DNA of 64,000 nt from NCBI GenBank assembly GCA_963969595.1, contig OZ018415.1:13020001-13084000 (forward strand). The letters are read 5' to 3'. Made by a program: the position numbers and the translations under genes. This DNA comes from Neckera pumila. Its lineage: Eukaryota; Streptophyta; Bryopsida; Hypnales; Neckeraceae. Of the stretch, positions 1 through 12,030 are shown one piece after another (the first letter of the stretch is position 1; every line of letters starts with the position of its first letter). The notes under the pieces were generated by a model, which saw nothing but the letters and a program-made list of their open reading frames with translations, was not told the origin of the DNA and searched no databases.

Positions 1-250
1 GATAATTGAGGAATTAGAGATTTTCAACAAGTTTGGTCAAGTTGTGGTACAAGTAGCGCAATATACAAAAAACATAACAAGCTTTTGTAAACAATTTTCA
101 TTTAAAAAAACTTAATGTAATTCAATTGATTAGTGAAAGAAAATTTCTAATACAAATAAAATAATTTTATGATTTTTTATAAGTAGAATAAATTTTTTTT
201 AAAGCCCGTAGTAAGTTTCTTGGGTATGCAACTCTTGTATTATATACAGG
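1..250 (+). repeat. Tail of a further copy of the duplicated block
   Basis: This AT-rich stretch, from about position 45, aligns by eye with 55,265-55,460. Both contain the phrase caagtagcgcaatat, then an attagtgaaaga phrase and a taagtagaat phrase in the same order. That places it downstream of a unit whose gene would lie left of the window. No gene is seen here. The stretch 250-660 is also AT-rich and shows nothing recognisable. Confidence 0.45.
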
Positions 251-659
251 GGTCATTTGGCATTAAAATGGCAAAACCACTTTGAAGATGACTTTTGTAA
301 AAAAAATTACCAAATCAAAAGGACCAAATAGTTAGCTAAAGAATAAATAGATTGAGAAGAAGAAAATGTTGGGCTGAATATTTATTAAAGAAAAACTTCA
401 TAATATATATATGAAGAACAAAAGCACCTATGCATAATTTTAAAATATGCATACAAGAAGTTTCTACCAATTACACTTAGAATTCATTTGTAGTGTTTTA
501 TTTTACAATAAAAATTTGAAATTTTTATTATAAAGCCCCAAAATTTGGGTAGCTTGACCCATGATACATTTATAAAAAAAATATTAGTATAAATAGATTT
601 TCAATGCTATTATTGTCAATGTTTGTTTCATGTATATTATGACATTTTTGAATTCCTTA

Positions 660-1592
660 TTAACCCCTAAAAGCCCATTGGCCCTTTGGGGGACAAATGT
701 GTTTTTGGGCAAGTATCTACACGCTGAAATTGATTTTCTCCTGATTTTTTGAAACTTTTTTGGAGGTAGAAAGCTAATTAGCTTCGTGGAAATATAATTT
801 TTTTCACAATCGGTGCCTGTGAACAAAAGTTATGACTAAATAAGCTCAAAACAGGGCACAAGGGGCAGCGCGGGCAGCAAAAAATTTGAACTTTTATTTC
901 TTTATTTTTTTAGTATTTTTTTCTTATAGATTATATTTTTTTCTATCTTAAGAGCTTTTATTCATGTCATTTGGATTTGTTATGAGAAAATTATGGACAT
1001 TTTTGTTTTTGGGGCAATTAGAGCATCTTTTTGAAAAAAATAACTTGCAGGATTCATTTCTAAATGCAATTTTTCAAATTTTTCAAATTTTTTTTTTGGT
1101 ATGGTTTAGTTAACTTGCTAGAACAATCTCACCATTGGGATTAGTGCATTTTAATTCCATATTAAGTATATGAATACTTTAGATTTTCCTTCTATCTTGT
1201 ACTTACTTGTACTTAACAATTTTTTAATAATGAAAATTGCGTTTTTTTGAATTTTTTTTTGATAGATTGTCAATTCAATTCTCCACTATTAAAATTTAAA
1301 GCTCAGAACTCTATAGTGCAAAAATTTTAAGTTAAAAATGTTCAAAGTCAAAAAATCCAGTCCCACAATGTGCTGAAAAACTTGTTTTTTCCACTTTAAA
1401 CGTAGACATCTTGCAATCTGTGTGGTCAAAAATTCTGAAATTTTTTCTACAAATTCTTATACTAGTTAGGTGTTTGATCCTACGGTTTGATATGCAAAAA
1501 AGTATTTTTAATTTTTTTTCACTCTTTGCTAAAAGAATGGCAATTTGGGGTGTTTTTTGGTAGAAAAAAGGCCTTGGGCCTCTAGGGGTTAA
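660..1592 (+). mobile_element. Non-autonomous TTAA-flanked element, about 930 bp, piggyBac-like termini
   Basis: The segment is bounded on both sides by TTAA. It starts CCCCTAAAAGCCCATTGGCC and ends in the imperfect inverse GGCCTCTAGGGG. A TTAA target duplication followed by CCC and ended by GGG is the signature of piggyBac-type elements. It has no transposase ORF and is AT-rich throughout. Related copies in the window are at 1,610-2,333 (inverted), 2,430-3,200, 47,823-48,748 and 60,040-60,938, with partial copies near 18.95-19.26 and 44.4-44.8 kb. Assignment to piggyBac rests only on termini and target site. Confidence 0.55.
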
Positions 1593-1609
1593 AAGGGCTA
1601 CAAGAATTA

Positions 1610-2333
1610 TCTACATTAAAACAAGTTTATCACTTGAGATCGGACTACAATGCATTACAAGTGACTTTGAACTTTCTTAACATTAATTTTTTGCGCTATA
1701 GAGTTTTGAACTTTTATTTTTATAGTAAAGAATTGAGTTGAAAGTCTAGAAAATAATAAAAATTCAAAAAACTTAATTTTCATACTTTAAGAAATTGTTA
1801 AATAGAAGGAAGTACGAGATAGAAGGAAAATATAAGTTATTAATATCTCAAGAATGCACTAATTCCAATGGTGAGATTGTTGTAGTAAGAAAACTAAACT
1901 ATGTGGAGCTTTTCTTTTGAAAAATTGTGAAAATTGCATTCAGAAATGAGTCCTACAAGTTGTTTCTTCAAGAAGATGATCTAATTGCCCGAAAAATAAG
2001 ATTGTCCATAACTTTCACATAACAAATCCAAATGGAATGAATCAAAGCTTTCCAAGTAGAAAAATATAAAATCTATGAGTGAAAAAAAATTTAAATGAAA
2101 TTCAAATTTTTGAATCTTTTTTTTTGGTGCCTCCTCTCCTCTGTTTTGAGCTTATTTTTGGGCATAATTTTTGTTCCCCAGCACCAATTGAAAAAAAATT
2201 ATGTTCCCATGAAGCTAATTATTTTTTCAATCTTTAATAGAAGTTTCAAGAAATCAAGACAAAAATTCAACCCGTAGGTACCTGCTTGAAATCTTATTTG
2301 TCCCTTAAAGGGACAAAGGCATTTAGGCGTTAA
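1610..2333 (-). mobile_element. Inverted, truncated copy of the 930-bp TTAA element
   Basis: The reverse complement of this segment follows the interior of the 660-1,592 element, including the ctcaattc, actctatag and gttcaaagtca phrases. Its outer end at 2,330-2,333 is TTAA next to GGCATTTAGGCG. The end facing its neighbour is missing. The two copies therefore form a tail-to-tail inverted pair, which may reflect nested insertion or local inversion. Confidence 0.45.
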
Positions 2334-2429
2334 GTGTTAACTTGTAGAAAACACGTATTGGAAAAATTATGCCTTGTCATGCACTATTCACTTAAAGAAG
2401 ACACCTCCAAATGTGCCACTAAACCTTAA

Positions 2430-3200
2430 GGGCTAAATCGCCATCTTAACTTTGTGTAGATCTCTAAAATCAATTATGTACCTATAAGGTTCAAAAAACT
2501 GTTTTAAAACCAAACCTTGTTCCTCAAAAAAATGAAGCTTAAAAGTAAAATTTAAAAAAAAATTGTTTTGTATAGATTGTATTTTTATCTACATGATTGG
2601 GATGCTTTGATTCATTCCATTTGGATTTGGTATGCAAAAGTTATAGACAGTCTTATTTTTTGGACAATTAGAGCATTTTCATGAAAAAATAACTTGTAGG
2701 GCTCATTTCTGAACTCTATGTTCACAAATTTTCAGAAGAATTATTTAACAAGGTTAAAATCTCTTGCTAGAACAATCTCACCATTGAAATTCATGTGTTT
2801 TGATTCAATCTTAAAGCTATTAACAATTTTCTAATGAATGAAAACTAAGTGTGTTTTCTTTGAATTCTTTTTATTAGACTCTCAACCCAATTCTTCATCA
2901 TGTAAAATTAGAAACTCAAAATGGATAGAGCAAAAAATTTAAGTTAAAAAGGTTCAAAGCCAAAAAACTATGCAATCAAGGTGCCAAAAAACTTATTTTC
3001 TTCACTTTAAATGCAAATATCTTGCAATCTACATAGTCAAAGTTTCTAAAATTTCTTCCACACAAAATTGCACTATTCTAGTACAAGATCTTACAATTAT
3101 ATGTGCAAAAAAACATGAAATTTTTTTGGCCTTCTGCAAGAGAGATGACAAATTTGAGTGTTTTTTTATGGAAAAAAGGTCTTTGGACTGTAGAGATTAA
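2430..3200 (+). mobile_element. Degenerate third copy of the 930-bp TTAA element
   Basis: The interior matches the other copies: aacaatctcaccattg, the tcttgcaatctac phrase and the closing ggaaaaaaggtctttgg. It ends at TTAA (3,197-3,200). The left end is unclear. A comparable element ends just outside the right copy of the duplicated block (48,748), so the element may belong to the duplicated unit. Confidence 0.4.
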
Positions 3201-3425
3201 CGCAAAGTTGTAGACAATTGGTGGCTCAATTTCTATGATCAATCCAAAGAGGGCAATTGCCAGTAGATTAAAAACTCCATATAACAACTAACAAATAGGC
3301 TTGTTAACATAATCTACACTTGTGACAAAATGCTGCACCATCCCTTACAATACAATTAAAAACAATTGTTACAGAAAACCAAGCATTGCACTTCACAAAG
3401 CTAGCACTAACGTATCAACTTATCA

Positions 3426-3570
3426 GACAAGGAGAACGGGAGGGCGTTACCACGGTACCAATTTGGGGGTGTGACTTGACCCCCCCCAAAACTTTCTATC
3501 TTAAGAAATTGGGGGGTCAAGTCACGCCCCCAAATTTATACCGGGGGGTAACGCCCTCCCGTTCTCCCTG
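3426..3570. mobile_element. 145-bp foldback MITE, nearly a complete palindrome
   Basis: The arms GGAGAACGGGAGGGCGTTAC and its inverse lie at the two ends. A second arm pair (gggggtgtgacttgacccc and its inverse) lies inside, with only about 10 bp of loop around 3,500. The flanks are TATCA at 3,421-3,425 and 3,571-3,575, a target duplication. The right duplicate at 49,035 has the sequence without this insert. RNA from it would fold into one long hairpin. It has no coding capacity and the superfamily is not clear. Confidence 0.75.
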
Positions 3571-4435
3571 TATCAAGTGCAGGGGCAAATCTATTATCAA
3601 TTTTTGACAGCATAAACATTCATTTCTAGCTATCAGAAATGACTTGAAAAGATCATCGACATATGCCGATCCACGTGACCTGCCCTCAGACATGATAATC
3701 ATTGACAACCCTTGATCAGCACCACCGAGTTTTGTCTCTCAATTCCACTTGCAGAGGCTGAAATCCAGTTCCCTCAAGTCAAGGTTGGCTTCGACATACA
3801 TGAGGTGAAGATGAGAATGCTGAATGTTTTGGAAAATTTCACTTACATAGAATACTGTACCACATAGAAAAACCGACAGAAAAGAAAAATCGACAGCTTG
3901 AACACAAACTGACATTTTTCCAAACTGGACTTCTCCTCTGAAGAATGCATTTAGACATTTAGTGAACCAAGACTGTACTGCACTGTACCGAATGCGCACC
4001 GATCTGCTGGAAGAGTACTACACTGCTACTGTACGTACAATACCAGGATTATTGAACTTCCCAGCCATGAAAGGGCTGATTCACAAGTCTCGGGGGTGTT
4101 GACGCTACAGTCTGCACTGAAGTACAGAGTCAGCGTGCCCCGCATGCTGGCATGCCACGCGTGACAGCCAGGAACAACCAGCGCATCCACGAGCTCGTCA
4201 CTCCGACCAGTTTAATCACTTCTTCCCGCCCGGAGAAGCACTGAAACTTATCAGTAGTCACCGACGATAATCAACTAATTATATATTATCTTCCAGATCT
4301 GAATGAATTGAATATTACTATTGAATCCCTCCAGCGAAGGTCTGGCACTCTGGCCCGGAGCGTGGTAGGAGGGGGAATGCAGAACTGAAGCATTTCAGGG
4401 AACACAAGTTAGGACGTAGACGGAAGATCTTCATT

Positions 4436-4467
4436 CGTGCAAGTTCGAACCTTGCTTCGCATCCCTA
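4436..4467 (+). other. tRNA T-arm-like sequence (Pol III B-box-like)
   Basis: A 5-bp stem GCAAG/CTTGC closes a seven-base loop TTCGAAC and is followed by gcatccctaca, as at a tRNA 3' end. The same sequence is kept in the right copy near 51,238-51,270. I could not find a full cloverleaf: the upstream partner gggaatgc carries an extra base and there is no convincing A-box. It may be a decayed tRNA or tRNA-derived SINE. Confidence 0.25.
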
Positions 4468-4976
4468 CAGGCCTACATCCCCACATGGCACGATTCAGAA
4501 TCTGACTCAAAAAGGTGAAGCACCAAGTGACCAATTAGACTACACAGGTTTGCATCTTTCAATAATGTGCGTTGCACGAATTTACCGGCGTGACACTATT
4601 TTGAACTAGTGCACAGGTTGAAACAATATTTTATTGTAGCAATTTCCACAATTATAAAATGTTGTGGTGACCCTCATTTTCAAGCTTGGTGATGTTCGCT
4701 ACTTTCCCACTCAGTACCAGTAGGACAAAACAGTGTAGCTGGTCGATCCGATTACTGAAATTAGAGAACTCTAGAAACAAACAATCAACCACCCACGTAC
4801 AGACGGAACTCAAAGAGAAGGCCCAGTTCTGTAATGAACTCCGACCTGGTCGTTCCGTTTCGCTGACGGACCCGCGAGTTCCGCATGGATCTTCCCACCT
4901 CCCACCATGACTTTTAAAAAACCAACAAAATAATTACAGCCGATCCCTGCCACGTCCCCACCCCGACCAGCAACAA

Positions 4977-4988
4977 GTACATAAACCC
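4977..4988 (+). promoter_or_regulatory. Candidate TATA box of the left secreted-protein gene
   Basis: The AT-rich word gtacataaaccc lies about 140 bp before the ATG, in otherwise C-rich DNA. It is kept in the right copy as gtacataaaacc near 51,781. A CACGT core lies about 25 bp upstream in both copies. No transcript evidence is available. Confidence 0.35.
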
Positions 4989-5125
4989 CAACACCCCACA
5001 CTCCAGTCACACATCTCCACACAGCCAGCTTCAGCTTCTCAGTTCGATCCTCCGGCCAGCTTCCAGCGCGTCGGCACTTTCGAGCTCCAGCATTCCATTC
5101 GATTCGGTTTTCCGGAGCTAGCGCA

Positions 5126-5515
5126 ATGGCGACGTCGTCGGCGATGAAGTCGAGCCTGGTGCTGGTGCTGCTGCTGAGCGCCGTGGTGGCCTCGCACGCC
5201 GCCCACGAAGTGTCCTGCAAGAACACTTGCAAGGATCCCATCTGGCTGAATGGGATCAAAGTCCTCGCGGGCAAGTCGGTCAAACTGGAGCTGGGGTTGG
5301 AGTTGGACATCTTGGTGGAGGTGATCGCCTTGGATGGCGTGAAGCACAGTGCCACGTACAAGTGCCCCGCGGACGTCACGGAGCTGGAATTCCTGTACAA
5401 CAAGGTCACCGGCTTCCTGGTGGTGAAGATCACCGCGATGCTCAACCTCGTCTCCCTCCTGGGGACCGTGTTGGGCGCGTTGTTCCCCCTCATCAAGTGC
5501 CTTTTGCACGTGTAG
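5126..5515 (+). CDS. Small secreted four-cysteine protein, copy 1
   Basis: A single exon encodes 129 aa. Residues 1 to about 26 form a signal peptide: MATSSAMKSS, then a leucine/valine-rich core, then ASHA as a probable cleavage site. The mature part has four cysteines: two in SCKNTCKD, one in YKCP and one in IKCLL near the C-terminus, enough for two disulfides. The C-terminal third is hydrophobic. GC-rich codon use contrasts with the AT-rich surroundings. The ATG is kept in both copies with almost the same 5' leader, and the matching ORF in the right copy argues strongly that it is real. I do not recognise the family. Against copy 2 (51,931), all 12 base differences fall in codons 45-82. It probably acts in the secretory route or outside the cell; its function is unknown. 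Confidence 0.8.
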   Translation: MATSSAMKSSLVLVLLLSAVVASHAAHEVSCKNTCKDPIWLNGIKVLAGKSVKLELGLELDILVEVIALDGVKHSATYKCPADVTELEFLYNKVTGFLVVKITAMLNLVSLLGTVLGALFPLIKCLLHV

Positions 5516-7184
5516 CATGGTACGCTACCTCGCTAGCTAGCTCTTAACCCAATCAGCATGCATGGCGTGATAGGCTTTGGAACGAAATTAATATTTGCAA
5601 GTTGGTCTTCAGTTGGTATCTATCTTCGGAATGAATGTAGTGCAATGCAGCGCTGCTTGCCACTCCTGGGCTGTACACACTGGTACGTCGTTGTCGCTTC
5701 GTTTGGCTCTCACTGGTAATCATGCACGTATTTGGTCCCATCTGCAAAGTGTGACCATGGAGTACTTTCAGTGCCTCTGTGTACATACGTGGAGCATGCA
5801 GAGTCCGAAATTGCAATCCAGAAGCCGTGTGTTTCTCTGGTCGCGCCAAGCAGTTCCACTGAAATCCACCGTTGGGACGAAGATGTGGTTTCTGGTTTCA
5901 GCTCATTTTGCATCAGTGGTGTTTACCAACTTTCCTTTGTGAATGCAGGTTCGGTTACCTGTGATGGTTTGCTGCGACTTCAGGAACCAGCTGAAGGAGT
6001 CGAAGCTTGCTCGCCATCGGAGTCCGATGTCCGTCTAGCTCTATGTAGATCGGGCCAGTTTATTGTGTCAGTTTTCGATTGAATTCGTTGAGTTGAACTA
6101 TTATACTTGTCTTTTTCCCTCTGCTGTCGGTCGTCGTTGCAATCAGTGATTCGTACTAGTGCTGGATACTGTTGTAGTGGGCACTTAGTGCAGCTCTTGA
6201 CTAGCAGTTATATATTTCCAGTCAGCTTCCCTGTGAGCTGCTGGGTCTAATGTTTTTGGAGACGAAACACTGGGGTTGACTTCTCTTAGTTTCCACTAAT
6301 TGCGGTTACACCCAGACTGATTATACGTGTCTAACTGCCTGCAGTGGCATGTATTTTCTTTCTAGCAATAAACTCCAGTCTCCGAGACTAAGCATTGAAT
6401 TCGACAGTAGGAATTTCCAATTTTCCTCGATGAAATCGAAGCTCTCACTATCTCCTCTTCAATTCGATCTGTTACAGAGGATGTCTGCATTTAGTACTAG
6501 GCACCTTAACTTCTCGTGTTTCATGTGCGGTTGAACACTGCAGTTGCGGAAAGGAATCTTTGAGCATAAGCGACTTGTTAATGCTATCCAACATCGAGTT
6601 TATTTGTTGCAAACCCAATCCAATAATAGGAAAGCGACCGTTAACTCATTGACCAATCGCAGTGTCGCAATCAAATTTGATCGAGATTGAAAAATATATG
6701 CAGCTCGTATATATGTTCTGCTGCTGCCATGACATATATTCCTTCGCAGACCATGTTCGACACCTATAAGACTATAACAAGGGAGTTTGCATGGAGAGAT
6801 ACCATCCAGGAACAAGAGCGGTGCTTACTATTCGTACTCAGGCATCACCACCTGCCTAATGAAATGGTAAACTTGTCTAGCTCCCTTGTACGAGTGAGCG
6901 AGCTGCACAAACCCGAAACGTGCTTGTAAAATTACATCTTAATAATTACATCTTAATTATCGATGGACGCTGAAACTGGTGACCCGCCTCACCGACTTCA
7001 TCCGTCCGCTCTAGCTAGCGAGAGTAAGCTAGTCACAATCTGCGCTAGTGAAATTATGCAGTTTCTGCCATTTGCAAAGAGCTTTCGCGGAGCTTAATGC
7101 ACTGACTGGAAGGTGGTGTCTGGAGGCCAGTAATTCTGAGGAGTGGACGTCATTGATGGAACATGATGAGGAGGTGGCGATGGT

Positions 7185-7350
7185 GGATTGATGGCATATT
7201 TCGTTAAAATGGCGGTAGTCCATGTGCCATTTTTACGGTGTGCCATTTTTACGGTGTGCCATTTTTACGGTGTGCCATTTTGACGGTGTGTTATTTTGAC
7301 GGTGTGCTATTTTGATCGCTTGTCATTTTGACAATGTGCCATTTTGACAG
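7185..7350 (+). repeat. MITE end extended into a 16-bp minisatellite
   Basis: The segment opens with atggcatatttcgttaaaat, the terminal sequence of a MITE family found at 36.1, 43.9, 44.3, 52.4 and 56.1 kb. It continues as about eight units of gtgccatttttacggt with increasing change (ttattttgacggt, then gtcattttgacaat). No matching right terminus is seen. The units resemble the MITE's own subterminal words, suggesting slippage expansion of an element end. Confidence 0.6.
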
Positions 7351-7952
7351 CAAAGACCTTTGCGATGTTTTCGATGTGTGCCAATCAAGTTGTTGGTCAA
7401 ATGCCATTGTTGTATGTCATCAATTGTTGCACGTAGATGAGTGCATGAATTTTCCTATATGATTTGCAAGTGATGCCTTGATGGTGGCCATAGATGCAGT
7501 TAGCCCAAGTTATTTGGATTTTGTAGAATGTAGAATGTTCATGGAATGTGGAAGTTATTGAGTCAGGTTTTTCTTTTGCTCCCTGCATGGGAAGGGATGC
7601 GTTTGGTGTCGTTGTTATTATAGGAAGAAGTGTAGGTGGATGGATGTCATTCTGTACTATTCTTGAGCTCGAGAGCAACAAATATGAAGTTCAAATATGG
7701 CCCTTTTGAATGGACAAAAAATGAAAGGAAAAAAGCTAGGTTTGTATTTTGTGGAGAATGAAGTGCTTAGTACAGATATTGCTTAGTGTGGAGGATATGC
7801 TTGCTACTGTCTACAAAGAAGCTCAACAATCACAAGCGATATTCATGCTATGAAGCAAGTGATTACAATCTGTACTACTGTAAATATAGATTTAACTTCT
7901 ATAGCATGTACCCAGTGGCAAGGCCGACAGAGGTGATGATTTTGCAGAGAAT

Positions 7953-10900
7953 TCATACTTCTCGGCCTTGTTGTTCTTCCTCTGCAATGCGACGTAAATT
8001 ATCCACCGCAAATTGCACTTGTTGTCGAGGTGCCACAAAATTGGCCCCGTTGTTCTTCTTCGGTTTCCAAGATGCCATAATGGCATCCGTTGAAATGTAG
8101 TCAGGATGTTCTGCCCTATTGTCAATCTTCCATTTGAAATTGGTCCTTGTATCCCACCCTTTGTAGAGTTGTCCCACGTGCTTTGCTGTTCCGCATGGTA
8201 TGAGCCATTGCACTAGAACTTCACGAAAGTGTTCAGCTTCGGGGTCAAATTCAGGATTCGACATTGCTTTACCAAGCCACACGGGTTCAGGACAATTCTT
8301 CGCTGCTCTCACAAATACATAGAAATCTTCCCGGATATCGGTGGCCACGTTGTACGCTCGTGGTGGCCTACCTTCGAGAATGCCTATGTACGGGTCTTCT
8401 TGGTCGAGTTCTTCTCGGGAGCGTCCGTCTTGCATGAGGTCTGTCGTGAAATCCCCTGGTTGTCGAGTTTGAGGCCAAAATCTGTCATTCAACTCCGTGG
8501 ATAGTGGGGCGTCTTCTTCCACGCTTTCACGGATGGCATTTCTCACGTCGGTCCAATATGTCACCAATCGTGACATGTGCGCCTTGTACTCGGCCGTCCC
8601 ATCTTCTTTTGATATGTCGGTCTAGTGTTTGATGTATCCGTCCAAGCCACGCTCAATCTCTGCTTGGTTAGTCATTTTATTGGGTTTCACGCGATGGGGA
8701 TAACCTTTGGGAAGTAGAGGTTTGTGATTGGCATCTTCCTTCCATAACTTCACTCCGTTTTTGGGCAACCACGTAGTGTCGGTACATGCTAATTTGTATT
8801 GCATGATTGGCCAGCCATTGTCGTCCATGAAGAATTTGTATTGCCTTCCTTTCGAGTGACCCACGAGTTGTTTCTTGTTCATCCCAATATAAGGTTTCAC
8901 GAATGCCTTAAAATCAGGCACTTCTTCTATGAGGTGAGGAATGAACGGAACTTCTTCGATTTCCATGTACGATTGCATCAGCAATGGCAAGGTTGGGTGG
9001 TCTTTCTCGCGGAGCGCCATCCTCCACCGCCCGAACGATGCGTCGATGTCGTCGTGTGTGTGCCCCACTATCATGAACGATACCACCACTTCTTTCACAA
9101 TCCGCCTTGCAACTAAGAGGGACCAGAAACAAAACACATACCTGTTTTTGTTTTCCCTCCACGAGTTGTCCATTTGAATGTGTAACACTGGTGGCAATGG
9201 GAGAGGTTCGATTGGTTGGGAAGGAACGTTTCGCAAGGAATTGATACAGATCTCACTACCCTTGAGTAACGCGCGATACAACTCTGTACTCCCGGCCCTT
9301 GCAAATAATGAGCGGGAGGACTTCACAGGGGGGGCTTCCAAATCTCGCAAAAGTTTGGCAATTGATCCTATACTGAAGTTGCTGTCGTTCGGGAACACAT
9401 CCAAACTGTAGTGTGCATATTTGTCGTCCCCGTATCCATGTGCAAACATTCCCGTCACTTTGACGGGGAGTTTCATGAATCCATCTAGCGCCTTCGTTTT
9501 CCGTGCTAGTGAAGGACATGCTGTTTTTGAATGGTCCATTTTGTCATGCATGATGGATAACAGTTGGGATGGTCGCAATTTGGATAACCATCTACTACGG
9601 TAGTACGCATGGCGACAGGCTTCTTGAAGAAACAAATGCTTCTCAAAACGCCTCTGAATTCGTTGATAGTCTTCTGATCCTAGTGCAAATGATGCACGTA
9701 ACTGCTTTAAGTTGTCACAAATGCTACATCTTGCAAAGGAGTCTCCTCTTCCTTTGATGACGTATTCTGAGAAGTGTTTTTTCCGAACTTTACTGAAGCA
9801 AGGTTGTGATAGTGGTGATAGTCCGAGTTGCTCGTTGGCCTGCAAACAAGGCAAAGCGCAGCGGCATTACTTTTGGAACGTTTACAAGGGATATTCTAGG
9901 TTGCTATTGACTTGACTTCTGTTATGTTCATACGACGTCCCACCTATGATTCCATAATATGTTTGTCATATTGCAATTGATGAACGATTCTTACCTCGTT
10001 CACAGTTGCCAGTAATTGATTCCATTCCGTCCCGGCTGGGAGAACTCTTAGGTTCACTTTCTCGCCGCTGGGCAAAGTGCGTGACAAATGGGGCATGTGG
10101 TCAGCCTTGGCTTCCAATAGTGACCGCAAAGTCTCAATGGCTTGAGCGGTTGCTACCCTTGTCTTCATTCTATTACAATTCCCATGGGGAGCACCTCTGA
10201 TGTCAGCTTTTGCCTTTGCTTTATATCTCTCAAATGTGCGGAGAGGGACGTTGTGAAGAATCCTCCATGCCTTTGTACAGATGTTTATGCCCTCCACGGT
10301 AATGAGGTCTTTTCCCCTTCCCACTTTCTCGTGCGTTGCCCTATGGACATCCAAATTTTTGGTGGACTTGATTTGAAAAGTTTGTAGGTGCATTTCAGTG
10401 CGCAATGTGCGAACCGTGGTAGGATTGAATTTGAAGGTACATTCTCTGTCGCAGCAACGTTGTAGACAGGCACGTGCAATGTTGTCTCCTGATAACAACT
10501 TTGTTGCTTTATCTACCAAGGCGGGGATACGAGCTCTCCTCTCATAGCGATATCGTCGCTTGGTCACTCTTTTCCGACTTCCCTCGAACTCCTTATGGAT
10601 GGCATCTCGTTTGCGAGCATGATCGTAGATACTGACATATCCAGTATTGCCGTGGTAAAACAATTGCCGCATGGGCCAACGCAAACATGTGTCTGCGACG
10701 CTTGGATCCCCGTCGTGCACATCCAACACAACGATGCCGACATCATCTTCCCCCAATCGATTTTGCCCGTCCACACAAGCGTTTGGATTCGTAGTGATTA
10801 TAATCACTTCGGCAAAATCGGAACCATCAGCTCGTTTTGCAAGTAGAGCCTTGCCAGACCATTCGTCGCGGTCAATGCCCTCACAGTCGGGAATGGGATT

Positions 10901-11035
10901 AGTGTCGACGTCTGACCCAAGGAATTCCTCCATGTCAACATCCTCCTCTTCAAATTCTAGGAATCCCTGTACATTCAACATTCCAAGAGTACTGACAATT
11001 ATTTGACATGGACTTTCAAATTGGTACGCTGCCAT
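7953..11035 (-). pseudogene. DUF7869-like gene, two exons, interrupted by two amber codons
   Basis: Exon 1 (11,035-9,944) encodes 363 aa with an acidic N-terminus, a cysteine cluster CLQRCCDREC and a region ending in WNQLLATVNEV. A 104-bp intron (9,943-9,840) has a GT donor and a TTTGCAG acceptor. Exon 2 (9,839-7,953) encodes a CSIC cysteine pair, the motif QMDNSWRENKNR and VGHTHDDIDASFGRW, the pattern I associate with DUF7869 proteins. The acidic residues could be metal-binding as in RNase H-fold nucleases, but that is inference. TAG codons occur at the last codon of exon 1 (TAG|GT where CAG|GT is expected) and at 8,622-8,624; the frame stays open on both sides of the second. The family's role is unknown; its repeated occurrence suggests an association with mobile elements. 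The start is the ATG at 11,035. Terminal inverted repeats were not found. Confidence 0.6.
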
Positions 11036-11039
11036 CCCG

Positions 11040-12030
11040 CAGAGATCACTATCAATTTTTGGAAGACTACGAGAGTTAAGAAATAGGATTCATTTAATTT
11101 CAGGAAAGAAAATTTATATAATATTTTGGGCTTACACAGAATACCTACGGGGAACGGTGGTTGAAAAATTAGTACTAAAATGTAGTGTACATGTAAGACA
11201 TTACAAAGAAGGGGCAAAAATTGTAACAATGCATGAATAGGGAGGCCAACATTTTTGTACATTAGAATCACGTTTGTATGATCCTATACAAAATGATTTT
11301 CGGATATGTATCTCCTAGTTTAGAAATTCTTGTTCGTCAGTTGGATGATTAATTTTTTGAAGTCCATTATACAAAATATTGAAAATTTAGGAAATATTAC
11401 GAATAACAGAGCTAAACTACGTTTTAAGAAATTCAAAGTCAACCAAATCATGGTTACGTATTAGCAAGGTGACACATCCCAGACAAAACATCCAGCGTAA
11501 GTAAAATTCACATGACAATAAAGTTTTTGTAGCTATCATCCCTCTTGAACTTTCGAAATAGTTGACCACACAGTTAAATAGCCCTTGTAAATGTATTGCT
11601 GACCTAACGTGTTCTATATCTGATTTCCCTTTCTTTGTCTTTTTATATGTTTTGAATTTCTTCAGTCTCATGGACAATTTTCATTACAAAGAAAAATAAT
11701 ATAAAGAACCAAGGGACCATGATCCCGGCAAAGTATACACATTTTTCACATTTGTTTTGCTTTTTTAAATAAGAAGCTATAAACCAAGAGCCAACTCAGA
11801 ACACCAACCCAAACATGCACAATAGCCAAGCCAGAGCACCTTGTAGGATGAAGGTCAGAAGCGATCATAGCTAGGAATGAATAAAGGGTATAGGACAGAA
11901 GCTTAGGCAAAAGACCCCATGTTCAGGTGAGGAAGATGACCGGTTGACTTTGAATCCCTTCCAATGAACACATTCTCCCCCGAGGGGGAAAAAGGATTGA
12001 GCTCACGATGTTTATTTAGTGCATCCATTA
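11040..12030. other. AT-rich intergenic DNA without recognised genes
   Basis: Only short spurious ORFs are present. The stretch from about 11,730 to 11,860 has the look of a LINE 3' remnant, but I could not define its ends. Confidence 0.4.

Larger units (their letters stand above)
3320..7028 (+). repeat. Duplicated genomic block, left copy
   Basis: This block is collinear with 48,930-54,370. Shared landmarks are the caccatcccttacaata phrase near 3,340, gacttgaaaagatcatcgac near 3,640, the gene at 5,126, and the downstream ccagtctccgagac and ttgcaaacccaatcc phrases. A third, gene-less copy is at 36,125-43,900. The left copy carries a foldback MITE (3,426-3,570) absent from the right copy. It lacks four insertions seen in the right copy: 49,185-49,446, about 49,627-50,510, 50,526-50,692 and 52,379-52,714. 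Homology is lost near 7,028, before a MITE end at 7,190. Confidence 0.8.

Noticed and set aside
4810..5518. Long minus-strand ORFs (228 and 159 codons) over the left secreted gene, and their equals at 51,739-52,323
   Set aside because: They lie antisense to the secreted-protein gene and are open only because of its GC-rich codons. They have no signal, domain or own leader.
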